A stretch of DNA of 64,000 nt from Allomuricauda sp. CP2A (GTDB lineage Bacteria > Bacteroidota > Bacteroidia > Flavobacteriales > Flavobacteriaceae). This document shows, one piece after another, positions 37,396 through 46,634 of the stretch (position 1 is the stretch's first letter; every line of letters begins with the position of its first letter). The notes under the pieces were generated by a model, which saw only the letters and a program-made list of their open reading frames with translations, had not been told where the DNA came from and ran no database searches. Location: contig NZ_LXTT01000026.1 in assembly GCF_001683915.1 (NCBI RefSeq), positions 124,001-188,000 on the forward strand. Reading direction: 5' to 3'. The translations under genes were made by a program, and so were the position numbers.

Positions 37396-37440
37396 AAGAC
37401 CAATTAGTATGTCGCAATATACTTTTTGGTCTTTTTTGTT
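37396..37440 (+). terminator. Hairpin terminator in the intergenic region upstream of nrdB
   Basis: GACCAA (37398-37403) pairs with TTGGTC (37426-37431), and inner AGTAT with ATACT, then CTTTTTTGTT follows. It ends a plus-strand transcript that starts upstream, either the peptide mRNA or a separate small RNA, and insulates nrdB. Confidence 0.7.
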
Positions 37441-37539
37441 TGGCTGAAATTGTAACCGAAAAGTTATCAAAGGGCCATATTTTGCCGAGGCCAACGAGGG
37501 TAGCCGCCAGATTAGATTTCAACAGCCTGTGTTAAAAAC

Positions 37540-37558
37540 TTTGCGGTTGTTTCGCAAA
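37540..37558. promoter_or_regulatory. Inverted repeat TTTGCG-N7-CGCAAA upstream of nrdB
   Basis: A perfect 6-bp inverted repeat with a 7-bp spacer, 94 bp before the nrdB start and just upstream of a weak -7 box. It may be an operator for ribonucleotide reductase control. It does not look like the known NrdR box. Confidence 0.35.
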
Positions 37559-37651
37559 AACCCCCTTTACAATCTACCAACAATTTTGAATCTTTGTTAG
37601 CCCTGTTCACAAGGAAATCTCCTTCCGAATTAAAAATTTTAACAAGCGATT

Positions 37652-38638
37652 ATGTCAGAAGCAATTGAGCCCATATTACAAGAAAACAAAGATAGATTTG
37701 TAATTTTTCCCATTCAGCACCACGATCTTTGGGATTGGTACAAAAAACAGGAAGCTTGTTTTTGGACCGCAGAGGAGATTGATCTTCACCAAGACTTGAC
37801 GGATTGGAACAACAAATTGAGTGATGACGAACGCTATTTCATCAAACACATTTTGGCCTTTTTTGCCGCTTCGGATGGAATTGTAAATGAAAATCTGGCG
37901 GAAAACTTTGTAAATGAAGTGCAGTATTCCGAGGCCAAGTTTTTCTACGGCTTCCAGATCATGATGGAAAACATCCATTCCGAAACCTATTCGTTGCTTA
38001 TTGATACCTATGTGAAAGAGGAAAAAGAAAAAAGTATCCTCTTCAAGGCCATTGAAAACTTTCCCGCCATAAAAAAGAAAGCGGATTGGGCCTTAAAATG
38101 GATTGAGTCACCAAGTTTTGCCGAGCGATTGATCGCCTTTGCCGCCGTGGAAGGCATCTTCTTCTCCGGTGCGTTCTGTTCCATCTTTTGGTTGAAGAAA
38201 AGAGGCCTCATGCCAGGACTTACCTTTTCCAATGAGTTGATCTCAAGAGATGAGGGAATGCATTGCGACTATGCCGTACATCTGCACAACAACCATTTAA
38301 AAAACAAAGTGTCCAAGGAGCGCATCAAGGAAATTATTGTTGACGCCCTGAACATAGAAAGAGAGTTCATTACCGAGTCACTTCCAGTGAGCCTTATCGG
38401 TATGAACGCTAAATTAATGACCCAATACTTGGAGTTTGTAACAGACCGATTATTAGTGGAATTGGAATGTGAGAAAGAATATAATTCCACCAATCCATTT
38501 GATTTTATGGATATGATCTCGCTCCAAGGAAAGACCAATTTCTTTGAAAAACGCGTGTCCGAATATCAAAAGGCAGGTGTTTTGAACAAAGAGAAAGATT
38601 CTGATTCACAAAAGATCAGTTTCGACGCAGATTTTTAA
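37652..38638 (+). CDS. nrdB: Class I ribonucleotide reductase, small (beta) subunit
   Basis: 328 residues. The diiron ligands and radical Tyr are visible: D75 in [11 protein letters not shown]106 and H109 in ENIHSE, and Y113; later AVEGIFFSG and [11 protein letters not shown] give the other Glu/His ligands. The close match of these blocks to the eukaryotic R2 sequence is typical of Bacteroidota. With NrdA it reduces ribonucleotides to deoxyribonucleotides. The order beta-then-alpha is seen here, with nrdA 119 bp downstream. Confidence 0.96.
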   Translation: MSEAIEPILQENKDRFVIFPIQHHDLWDWYKKQEACFWTAEEIDLHQDLTDWNNKLSDDERYFIKHILAFFAASDGIVNENLAENFVNEVQYSEAKFFYGFQIMMENIHSETYSLLIDTYVKEEKEKSILFKAIENFPAIKKKADWALKWIESPSFAERLIAFAAVEGIFFSGAFCSIFWLKKRGLMPGLTFSNELISRDEGMHCDYAVHLHNNHLKNKVSKERIKEIIVDALNIEREFITESLPVSLIGMNAKLMTQYLEFVTDRLLVELECEKEYNSTNPFDFMDMISLQGKTNFFEKRVSEYQKAGVLNKEKDSDSQKISFDADF

Positions 38639-38757
38639 GTGACCAAAAGATTTTGTTGACTTCCGACGACCCCGGAAGTTTTCATGCACTTAACCTTAAA
38701 TGTTAAATTTTTAACATTCAACAGAAACCAACAATAAAACTAAATATTCGTAGCGCC

Positions 38758-41229
38758 ATGTATGTAGTAAAAAGAGACGGAAGAAAGGAGCCGATCATGT
38801 TCGACAAGATCACGGCCCGTGTAAGAAAACTTTGTTATGGACTCAATTCCTTGGTGGATCCCGTTAAGGTGGCCATGCGGGTCATTGAAGGGCTGTATGA
38901 TGGGGTTACCACTTCAGAATTGGACAATTTGGCCGCTGAGATTGCAGCCACCATGACCACCACCCATCCTGATTATGCGAAGTTGGCGGCACGTATCTCG
39001 GTTTCCAACCTGCACAAGAACACCAAAAAATCCTTTTCCGAGGCCATGAAGGACCTCTACGAATATGTAAACCCTCGGACGGGCAAAAAAGCACCTTTGT
39101 TATCCGATGAAGTGTACAAGGTAATTTCAGAGAATGCGGAAACGTTGGATTCAACAATCATTTACAACCGTGACTTTGGCTACGATTATTTCGGTTTTAA
39201 AACCTTGGAGCGCTCCTATCTTCTTAAACTGAACGGGAAAATTGCCGAGCGTCCCCAGCACATGCTCATGCGGGTGGCGGTTGGCATCCATTTGAATGAT
39301 TTGGAATCTGCCATAGAGACCTATGAGCTCATGTCCAAAAAGTATTTTACACACGCTACGCCCACACTCTTCAACTCAGGAACGCCAAAACCCCAGATGT
39401 CGTCCTGTTTCCTATTGGCAATGAAGGATGACAGCATCGATGGCATCTATGATACATTGAAGCAAACCGCAAAAATATCACAGTCTGCGGGAGGTATCGG
39501 TTTGTCCATTCACAACATACGGGCCACTGGTTCCTATATTGCCGGAACCAATGGAACCTCAAACGGAATTGTGCCCATGCTGCGGGTCTTTAACGATACG
39601 GCGCGCTATGTGGACCAAGGTGGTGGAAAACGAAAAGGGAGCTTTGCCATTTATGTGGAGCCATGGCATGCCGATATTTTTGACTTTTTGGATTTAAAGA
39701 AAAACCACGGAAAGGAAGAAATGCGTGCACGCGATTTGTTCTATGCCATGTGGATTCCGGATTTGTTCATGAAACGGGTAGAAGCAGACGGCGAATGGAC
39801 CCTCATGTGTCCCAATGAGTGCCCTGGATTGTTCAGCAGCCATAGTGATGAGTTTGAAAAGCTGTACACCCAATATGAAGCTGAAGGCAAGGGGCGAAAA
39901 ACCATTAAGGCCCGTGATCTCTGGGAGAAAATATTGGAGTCCCAAATAGAAACGGGGACACCCTATATGCTCTACAAAGATGCCGCAAACCGCAAGAGCA
40001 ATCAAAAGAACTTGGGAACCATACGTTCCTCCAATTTGTGTACCGAAATCCTGGAATATACCTCCCCCGATGAGGTAGCCGTATGTAATTTGGCCTCCAT
40101 TGCCCTGCCCATGTTCATCAAGAATGGTGAGTTTGACCATAAGGAACTTTTTAGGGTCACCAAGCGGGTCACCAAGAACCTGAACAAGGTGATTGACCGT
40201 AACTTTTATCCCGTGGAGGAAGCAAGGAATTCCAATATGCGGCACAGACCCATTGGTCTGGGTGTGCAAGGATTGGCGGACACCTTTATTATGTTGCGCA
40301 TGCCTTTCACCAGCGATGAGGCCAAAAAATTGAACCAAGATATTTTTGAGACCTTGTATTATGCAGCCGTTTCTGCTTCCATGGAAATGGCAAAGGAAGA
40401 AGGCACCTATTCCAGCTACGAAGGGTCTCCCATTTCAAAAGGGGAATTCCAGCACAATCTTTGGGGCATCAAGGACCAAGAGCTTTCCGGACGATGGGAT
40501 TGGGAAAAGCTCAGAAAGGATGTAAAAAAGCATGGGGTCAGAAACTCCTTGTTGGTCGCGCCCATGCCAACGGCCTCAACATCCCAGATTTTGGGCAACA
40601 ACGAATGTTTTGAGCCTTATACCTCCAATATCTATACCCGTAGGGTATTGTCTGGAGAGTTCATTGTGGTAAACAAGCACCTTTTGGAAGATTTGGTGCG
40701 ATTGGGCCTATGGAACGAAAACCTAAAACAAGAGTTGATGCGTGCCAATGGTTCCGTTCAAGATATTGATGTAATTCCACAGGACATCAAGGAGCTGTAC
40801 AAGACCGTTTGGGAGCTCAGTATGAAGGACATTATTGATATGAGCCGTCAACGGGGCTATTTCATAGATCAAAGCCAATCATTGAACCTCTTCATGGAGA
40901 ACGCCAACTACTCCAAGCTTACCTCAATGCATTTCTATGCATGGAAAAGTGGTCTAAAAACGGGAATGTACTATCTCAGGACCAAATCTGCGGTGGATGC
41001 CATTAAATTCACCTTGGACAATTCCAAAAAGAAAGAAGAGCCGGTTAGCGTGGCGGTAGAGTCTGAGATGACATCAGCTGCAGCCGCAGAAGCCTTAAAG
41101 GTAGAAGCTACCGACGTGAACCAGCAAGAAGTGGACATACGACCTATGACACCAGAAGAGATGAAAGAAATGATCGCCCGCGCCAAGGAAGGTCAAGCAG
41201 ACGATGATTGCTTGATGTGCGGATCATAG
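38758..41229 (+). CDS. nrdA: Class I ribonucleotide reductase, large (alpha) subunit
   Basis: 823 residues. An N-terminal ATP-cone (about 1-90, [16 protein letters not shown]) predicts allosteric activity control. The catalytic barrel has [21 protein letters not shown] and the [15 protein letters not shown] region, and the C-terminal redox pair is C818-x-x-C821 in DDCLMCGS. An Ala/Glu-rich linker near 755-790 separates the tail. A strong terminator follows. The enzyme makes dNTP precursors with NrdB and is cytoplasmic. Confidence 0.96.
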   Translation: MYVVKRDGRKEPIMFDKITARVRKLCYGLNSLVDPVKVAMRVIEGLYDGVTTSELDNLAAEIAATMTTTHPDYAKLAARISVSNLHKNTKKSFSEAMKDLYEYVNPRTGKKAPLLSDEVYKVISENAETLDSTIIYNRDFGYDYFGFKTLERSYLLKLNGKIAERPQHMLMRVAVGIHLNDLESAIETYELMSKKYFTHATPTLFNSGTPKPQMSSCFLLAMKDDSIDGIYDTLKQTAKISQSAGGIGLSIHNIRATGSYIAGTNGTSNGIVPMLRVFNDTARYVDQGGGKRKGSFAIYVEPWHADIFDFLDLKKNHGKEEMRARDLFYAMWIPDLFMKRVEADGEWTLMCPNECPGLFSSHSDEFEKLYTQYEAEGKGRKTIKARDLWEKILESQIETGTPYMLYKDAANRKSNQKNLGTIRSSNLCTEILEYTSPDEVAVCNLASIALPMFIKNGEFDHKELFRVTKRVTKNLNKVIDRNFYPVEEARNSNMRHRPIGLGVQGLADTFIMLRMPFTSDEAKKLNQDIFETLYYAAVSASMEMAKEEGTYSSYEGSPISKGEFQHNLWGIKDQELSGRWDWEKLRKDVKKHGVRNSLLVAPMPTASTSQILGNNECFEPYTSNIYTRRVLSGEFIVVNKHLLEDLVRLGLWNENLKQELMRANGSVQDIDVIPQDIKELYKTVWELSMKDIIDMSRQRGYFIDQSQSLNLFMENANYSKLTSMHFYAWKSGLKTGMYYLRTKSAVDAIKFTLDNSKKKEEPVSVAVESEMTSAAAAEALKVEATDVNQQEVDIRPMTPEEMKEMIARAKEGQADDDCLMCGS

Positions 41230-41276
41230 TCTGTACTGAACTTTATCAGTATATGTGATAGTGTTTATTGATTAGA

Positions 41277-41327
41277 TACCTCGGAGAACGTTCACCCCAC
41301 TTAGAACCATCCGAGGTATTTTTGTTT
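41277..41327 (+). terminator. Terminator after nrdA
   Basis: ACCTCGGA (41278-41285) pairs with TCCGAGGT (41310-41317), followed by ATTTTTGTTT. Confidence 0.8.
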
Positions 41328-41352
41328 GGATTGTACCATTCAATACCAAAAA

Positions 41353-41376
41353 AACCTCCTAAAAGGAGGTTTTTTA
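41353..41376. terminator. Bidirectional terminator between nrdA and the GMC operon
   Basis: AACCTCCT and AGGAGGTT form an 8-bp stem with T-runs on both sides, so it can end the minus-strand GMC/subunit 3 transcript as well as plus-strand read-through. Confidence 0.85.
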
Positions 41377-41403
41377 TTTCCATAAAAAGAAAGAGAACAA
41401 AAA

Positions 41404-42057
41404 TTACAGTGACCACGCTTTACCGTTGGTCAAAGTAGTTAGGTCGCCACAAGCAATATATTCACCTGGAACAGGGGCATAGGCCAATACTTCCTCACCG
41501 ATGAACTCTGAAGACTTGTATGCCCAAATGGACAGGTCACGAAGGTCATTGGCAAAAGAAAAACGGGCTATGTCGTCATCAATATCGGCTTGGCCACCGC
41601 TGATGATAGCGTCCATATAGCTGTCAATTGCTTCCATATGGATTTCTTCTTGCTCTGGGGTGCGTTTTGCCAAATAGGCCTTTAAAACCGGCTCTATATC
41701 GCTTGCTTCCACATCTGCCAGGGACTGTTTACCGGAATCGGACAAAACTTTGTCATAAAACCTGTCCATCTTCAGTTTTACAAAATTCAATTGATCTTCT
41801 GGCAAAACCTCGTCCAAATAGGCATCAATAAACACATGAACGTTCATTTCCGTGGCCGAAGGCGTATCGGTCTTTGGCAAAATAATGTCCACGGTCTGTG
41901 CAAGGGCATATCCTTGGTCTTTGCTCAAAAAGGAAGGTACCCATTCCGCATACGGAGCCTTATCCTTACAGCTCTGGAGAATTCCCAATAGCGTTGGTGT
42001 GGCCACGGCATAACCAAAGGCCAATCCCATATTTTTTAGTGCAGATCTTCTTTCCAT
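41404..42057 (-). CDS. Gluconate 2-dehydrogenase subunit 3-like protein (Tat-exported partner of the GMC enzyme)
   Basis: 217 residues. The N-terminus MERRSALKNMGLAFGYAVA is a twin-arginine signal, ending near ILQSC, which could also be lipidated. The rest is the helical subunit 3 domain (PF13618): DIILPKTDTPSATE, VFIDAYLDEVLPEDQ. In membrane-bound sugar dehydrogenases this small subunit carries the Tat signal and takes the FAD subunit across with it. Its start overlaps the GMC stop by one base, so the two are coupled. Confidence 0.88.
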   Translation of the reverse strand: MERRSALKNMGLAFGYAVATPTLLGILQSCKDKAPYAEWVPSFLSKDQGYALAQTVDIILPKTDTPSATEMNVHVFIDAYLDEVLPEDQLNFVKLKMDRFYDKVLSDSGKQSLADVEASDIEPVLKAYLAKRTPEQEEIHMEAIDSYMDAIISGGQADIDDDIARFSFANDLRDLSIWAYKSSEFIGEEVLAYAPVPGEYIACGDLTTLTNGKAWSL

Positions 42058-43775
42058 TATATATTTCCTTTTTTAAGTTCTTGAGCAGCATGGTGAGCAG
42101 CCCTTGCCGTAAAGGCCATATAGGTCAACGAAGGATTCACGCAACTTGCAGATGTCATGAACGCTCCATCGGTTACATAAACATTCTTGCAGGCATGAAC
42201 CTGGTTGTTTCCATTCAAGACAGAAGTCTTGGGGTTGCGACCCATTCGGGCGGTTCCCATTTCGTGGATTCCAAGGCCCAAAGCGCCAGGTTCATCGTAA
42301 GGCTCAACATCCCTAATACCTGCCTTGGTGAGCATTTCAACGGCCTGCTCCTTCATGTCCTCACGCATTTTCCATTCGTTTTCATGAAGCTCGGCATCAA
42401 AAGTAATGGTTGGCAATCCCCATTGGTCCAATTTATCGTAATCCAGGGTCATTCGGTTGTCCTCATAAGGAAGTACCTCGCCAAAACCGCCCATACCAAA
42501 GGACCATCCCCCTGGTTTAAGGATAGCCTCCTTAAAGTCTTTTCCATACGAAAGCTCGGCCACGGTTTCTTCCCAGTTGTCCCTTCCGGCACCACCTTGA
42601 TAACCATACCCACGAATAAATTTATCTGAATTGGAGCTGCCGCCCAAGTTTCTAAATCGTGGAACGTATACTCCGTTGGGCTTTCTTCCTTTGTAATATT
42701 TATCTTCAAATCCATCAAATTTACCAGCGGCACCCACATTTAAATGGTGGTCCATGATATTTCTTCCCAATTGGTCGGAATCATTGCCCAAGCCATTGGG
42801 GAAACGATCAGATCTGGACTGCATTAAAATGGAGGTAGAGGCAATTGCAGAGGCACAAAGGAATATTACTTTAGCTTTGAATTCGAATTCTTCTTTGGTC
42901 TCGCGGTCTATTACTTTTACCCCTGTTGCTTTTTGGGTATCTGGATCATAAATTACTTCATGAACAATGGAATCTGGTCGCAATGTCATGTTGCCTGTTC
43001 TTTCCGCAGCGGGCAACGTTGAGGAAACACTACTGAAATAGGCTCCAAACGGACATCCTCGGATACAGCGGTTCCTAAACTGGCAACGTACACGTCCGTC
43101 ACCATCAAACTGCTTATCACTGTTGATGTGGGCCACCCTTCCTGCAGTGATCACCCGTCCATCAAAATGTTCAGCAACTTTTTCCCGGACATGGCTTTCC
43201 ACGCAGTTGAGCTCCATCATGGGTTCAAAGATTCCATCGGGAAGCTGTGGCAAGCCCAAGGCCTCACCGGAAACCCCGATATAACTTTCAACCTTGTCGT
43301 ACCAAGGGGCAATATCTTTATAACGCACGGGCCAATCCACGGCAATGCCATCATTTTTGTTGGCTTCAAAATCAAGGTCGCTCCAGCGGTAGCTGTGACG
43401 GCCCCACATAATGGAACGGCCACCTACGTGGTACCCCCGCATCCAATCAAATCGTTTCGTTTCATTATAAGGATGGTCAATATCATCCACAAACCAAAAA
43501 TTGTGCGGAGCTTTTACGGTATAGCCGGTCCTGGCCTGTTTTTCTTGCCTGGCAGCCTTTTCTCTCGGCAATTCACCATTATGGGGGAAATCCCAAGGGT
43601 CTAAATTAGCTGTAGGATAGTCTTCACGGTGTTTCACCATGGGACCACGTTCCAAGACGAGGGTCTTAAGGCCATTTTCACATAGCTCCTTTGCAGCCCA
43701 ACCACCACTAATGCCAGTTCCTACTACAATGGCATCATATGATTCCTGCTCCTCGTTGTAATAAAATTTACTCAT
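42057..43775 (-). CDS. GMC family FAD oxidoreductase, candidate glucoside 3-dehydrogenase large subunit
   Basis: 572 residues, no signal of its own. FAD-binding starts YDAIVVGTGISGG with LERG at 41-44. The catalytic pair is likely H504 (IHEMGTARMG) and N547 (CVNPSLT). A C231-x5-C237-x3-C241-PFGA segment resembles the 3Fe-4S site of bacterial FAD-linked sugar dehydrogenases. With subunit 3 it forms the pair known in gluconate, fructose and glucoside 3-dehydrogenases. Surrounding DUF1080 genes favour oxidation of sugars at C3. No cytochrome subunit is adjacent, so its electron acceptor is not seen. Confidence 0.85.
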   Translation of the reverse strand: MSKFYYNEEQESYDAIVVGTGISGGWAAKELCENGLKTLVLERGPMVKHREDYPTANLDPWDFPHNGELPREKAARQEKQARTGYTVKAPHNFWFVDDIDHPYNETKRFDWMRGYHVGGRSIMWGRHSYRWSDLDFEANKNDGIAVDWPVRYKDIAPWYDKVESYIGVSGEALGLPQLPDGIFEPMMELNCVESHVREKVAEHFDGRVITAGRVAHINSDKQFDGDGRVRCQFRNRCIRGCPFGAYFSSVSSTLPAAERTGNMTLRPDSIVHEVIYDPDTQKATGVKVIDRETKEEFEFKAKVIFLCASAIASTSILMQSRSDRFPNGLGNDSDQLGRNIMDHHLNVGAAGKFDGFEDKYYKGRKPNGVYVPRFRNLGGSSNSDKFIRGYGYQGGAGRDNWEETVAELSYGKDFKEAILKPGGWSFGMGGFGEVLPYEDNRMTLDYDKLDQWGLPTITFDAELHENEWKMREDMKEQAVEMLTKAGIRDVEPYDEPGALGLGIHEMGTARMGRNPKTSVLNGNNQVHACKNVYVTDGAFMTSASCVNPSLTYMAFTARAAHHAAQELKKGNI

Positions 43776-43911
43776 TTATTCGGATTGTTTAGTTGCTAAA
43801 TGTATTAATTATTAAATTAATTTTCTACATTTAATCCCTATGTTTATTGAGAATTCCCTACTATAACGTTGTAGTTTTTGGATTCTATAAGAAAATCGAT
43901 AGTTTGTGTTT

Positions 43912-44907
43912 ATGAAGAAAAAGAATGTTTTTCAAAGCGGTGTTTTGACCGTTATGGTGATTTTGGTATCAGGATTATATTCCTGCAAACAGAACCAGAA
44001 AAAGGAAACCTCTGATATCCAAACATCCGAGGAGGTAATGGCTGAAACAACCGAACCTTCCTATAAAATTTCCTTGGCCCAGTGGTCCATCAACAGAATG
44101 ATCAGGGAGGATGGGGTAGACCCCTACAAATTTGCCGAAATGGCAAATGAATGGGGCTTTGATGGCCTTGAATACGTAAGCCAGTTATATTATCCCGAAT
44201 TGGAAAAGGATAATTTTTCCGAAGCCGCCATGAACGCTTTTGTGGAAAAAAGCAAGGACGAGAGTGAAAAATACGGTCTGGAGAATTTACTGATCATGGT
44301 GGATGGACAGGGAGATTTGGCGGCCACCGATGAAAAAGAAAGAAAAGAGGCCGTGGAGAACCATTACAAGTGGGTAGATGCGGCGGCGGCATTGGGCTGT
44401 CATTCCATCCGTGTAAACCTAAATGGCACCCAAGACCCTGAAGCTTGGAAACCGGCTTCCATTGATGGGCTAACACAATTGGCCACCTATGCCAAGGACA
44501 AGAACATCAATGTTATTGTTGAAAACCATGGCGGGCCTTCCTCAAATGCAGGATTGTTGGTAGAGGTGATACAACAAGTGGGCATGGACAATTGTGGCAC
44601 ACTCCCGGATTTTGGTAATTTTTGCATAAAAAGAGAGGCAGGGGATTATTATGAATCCAAATGTCTTGAGGAATATGATCGATACAAAGGAGTCACTGAA
44701 TTGATGCCCTACGCCAAAGGTGTCAGTGCCAAATCCTATGGTTTTGATGAAGAGGGCAAGGAGACCACCATAGACTTTGCCAGAATGATCAAGATTGTCA
44801 AAGATTCGGGTTATACCGGATTTATTGATGTTGAATATGAAGGCAATGAACTGGGCGAGGAAGAAGGTATCCTGGCCACTAAAAAGTTATTGGAACAATT
44901 ACTCTGA
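43912..44907 (+). CDS. Exported sugar phosphate isomerase/epimerase-like TIM-barrel lipoprotein
   Basis: 331 residues from the ATG at 43912 (a GTG lies two codons upstream). A lipoprotein signal ends LYS-C25, then an acidic linker. The AP-endonuclease-2-like TIM barrel shows SLAQWSINRM, WGFDGLEYVSQ, VNLNGTQDPEAW, NVIVENHGG and FIDVEYEGNE, with Glu, Asp, His and Glu at metal positions. Its place outside the cytoplasm argues against a phosphorylated substrate. First gene of the plus-strand operon with DinB, two MFS genes and Gfo/Idh/MocA; it diverges from the GMC gene. Confidence 0.85.
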   Translation: MKKKNVFQSGVLTVMVILVSGLYSCKQNQKKETSDIQTSEEVMAETTEPSYKISLAQWSINRMIREDGVDPYKFAEMANEWGFDGLEYVSQLYYPELEKDNFSEAAMNAFVEKSKDESEKYGLENLLIMVDGQGDLAATDEKERKEAVENHYKWVDAAAALGCHSIRVNLNGTQDPEAWKPASIDGLTQLATYAKDKNINVIVENHGGPSSNAGLLVEVIQQVGMDNCGTLPDFGNFCIKREAGDYYESKCLEEYDRYKGVTELMPYAKGVSAKSYGFDEEGKETTIDFARMIKIVKDSGYTGFIDVEYEGNELGEEEGILATKKLLEQLL

Positions 44908-44931
44908 CGCACCTCAATAAGCAACGGCCGT

Positions 44932-45375
44932 ATGAAGGGATTTTTACAACAACTCTTCGACTATAATTTTTATTGCAACAAAAAATTGATTGCACAATGT
45001 AGTTCCCAAGATAAAATCTCGGAGAACACCATACGCCTGTTCAGTCATATCTTGAACGCCCACCATATTTGGAACCAACGGATTTTGGAATCCCCAATTA
45101 AATATAAGGTATGGCAGGAACAGCCCTTTGAAGATTGGGAAGATATCCACTATGAGAACCAAAGGACTTCGTTTGAGATCATCACCAATGCAGATGATCT
45201 TTACAAAAGGGTGGAATATGAAAACAGCGAAGGGAGAACCTTTGGCAATGAACTAAAGGATGTCCTTTTTCACATAGTGAACCATTCTACCCACCACAGA
45301 GGTCAAATTTCAATGGATTTTAGGGGTTCCGGTATCATTCCAGAACCTTTGGACTATATATTTTATAAAAGGTAA
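44932..45375 (+). CDS. DinB family metal-dependent protein
   Basis: 147 residues, four-helix-bundle DinB. Likely metal ligands: His in LFSHILNAHHIW near residue 40 and the pair in HIVNHSTHHRGQ near residue 125. No signal peptide. It sits between the TIM-barrel lipoprotein (24 bp upstream) and the nucleoside-symporter-like gene (7 bp downstream). As the second DinB gene in a DUF1080/Gfo context here, it likely serves sugar metabolism, perhaps as an isomerase or a thiol-dependent enzyme. Confidence 0.87.
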   Translation: MKGFLQQLFDYNFYCNKKLIAQCSSQDKISENTIRLFSHILNAHHIWNQRILESPIKYKVWQEQPFEDWEDIHYENQRTSFEIITNADDLYKRVEYENSEGRTFGNELKDVLFHIVNHSTHHRGQISMDFRGSGIIPEPLDYIFYKR

Positions 45376-45382
45376 CCCCTAT

Positions 45383-46612
45383 ATGAGCACAAAAATAAAG
45401 TTCCAACTTTCGTTTATGATGTTCTTGGAGTTCTTCATTTGGGGAGGGTGGTTTGTGACATTGGGTACCTTTTTGGGCAACAACTTGGGCGCCACCGGTG
45501 GTGAAATAGCCCAAGCATTTTCAACCCAATCCTGGGGAGCGATCATAGCACCTTTTATAATTGGGCTGATTGCGGACAGATACTTTAATGCCGAACGAAT
45601 TTTGGGGATGCTCCATCTTATTGGGGCCTTGCTAATGTATCAAATGTATCAAACTACAGATTTTGGCTTGTTTTATCCTTATGTTTTAGGATACATGATC
45701 CTTTACATGCCTACACTTGCTCTCGTGAACTCCATATCTTTTAATCAGATGACGGATCCCGCCAAGGAGTTTTCTCCCATACGTGTTTTTGGGACCATTG
45801 GTTGGATCGTGGCAGGGCTTGTCATCAGTTATCTGTTTTTATGGGATTCTCCCGAAGGCATTCAATCTGGTATGTTGAAGAATACGTTCCTAATGGTGGC
45901 ATTGGCATCGGCCGTTTTGGGATTGTTCAGCTTTACCCTGCCCAAGACGCCCCCCAGAGCAGATAGAAATGAGAAAGTGAGTATTTCGGAAGTGCTGGGT
46001 CTTGATGCCCTGAAGCTGTTAAAGGATAGAAATTTCTTGATTTTCTTTATCTCATCGGTATTAATATGTATCCCTCTGGCATTTTATTACCAAAATGCAA
46101 ACCCATTTTTATCCGAGATCGGGATGAATAACCCCACTGGGAAGATGACCATCGGGCAAGCCTCCGAGGTACTTTTTATGCTGTTGCTTCCCTACTTCTT
46201 CAAAAAATTTGGCTTTAAAATGACCATCATGGCCGGTATGTTGGCCTGGACCTTACGATATTTGTTGTTTGCCTATGGCGATGCGGGTGAAATAGCCTTT
46301 ATGTTATTGATAGGGATAGCACTCCACGGTATCTGCTATGACTTTTTCTTTGTATCGGGCCAAATATATACCGATTCGAAGGCGGGGCACAAATACAAAA
46401 GTGCGGCGCAGGGGCTCATCACTTTGGCCACTTATGGCGTTGGCATGCTGATAGGTTTTTGGGTGGCCGGACAAATTACGGATGCCAACCTAATTGGTGA
46501 AAACGAACACAATTGGACCAATATTTGGGGCTTCCCTGCTATTTTTGCTCTCGGTGTAGCCCTTATCTTTATGGTTTTCTTTAAAAATGAAAAAGTATCA
46601 TATAAACAATAA
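45383..46612 (+). CDS. MFS transporter, nucleoside:H+ symporter family
   Basis: 409 residues, 12 membrane helices. The opening LSFMMFLEFFIWGGWFVTLG and SWGAIIAPFIIGLIADRYF are typical of the NupG/NHS group (PF03825). In Bacteroidota such genes often sit in sugar operons next to Gfo/Idh/MocA and TIM-barrel genes, so the substrate may be a modified sugar and not a nucleoside. A second, different MFS gene follows after 22 bp. Confidence 0.85.
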   Translation: MSTKIKFQLSFMMFLEFFIWGGWFVTLGTFLGNNLGATGGEIAQAFSTQSWGAIIAPFIIGLIADRYFNAERILGMLHLIGALLMYQMYQTTDFGLFYPYVLGYMILYMPTLALVNSISFNQMTDPAKEFSPIRVFGTIGWIVAGLVISYLFLWDSPEGIQSGMLKNTFLMVALASAVLGLFSFTLPKTPPRADRNEKVSISEVLGLDALKLLKDRNFLIFFISSVLICIPLAFYYQNANPFLSEIGMNNPTGKMTIGQASEVLFMLLLPYFFKKFGFKMTIMAGMLAWTLRYLLFAYGDAGEIAFMLLIGIALHGICYDFFFVSGQIYTDSKAGHKYKSAAQGLITLATYGVGMLIGFWVAGQITDANLIGENEHNWTNIWGFPAIFALGVALIFMVFFKNEKVSYKQ

Positions 46613-46634
46613 TTAACTGAATAAATTCAACCTA

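Larger units (their letters stand above)
36736..37651. other. Long intergenic region between the LytTR regulator and nrdB
   Basis: This 916-bp gap is the longest in the window. From left to right it holds a 21-bp-spaced direct repeat, a 44-codon peptide frame, about 225 bp without a convincing gene, a hairpin terminator, and the nrdB upstream region. Near nrdB there is an inverted repeat (37540-37558) and a -7-like box with 7 of 8 matches (AATCTTTG, 37589-37596). No tRNA cloverleaf was seen. An unannotated small RNA between 37170 and 37440 is possible. Confidence 0.6.
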
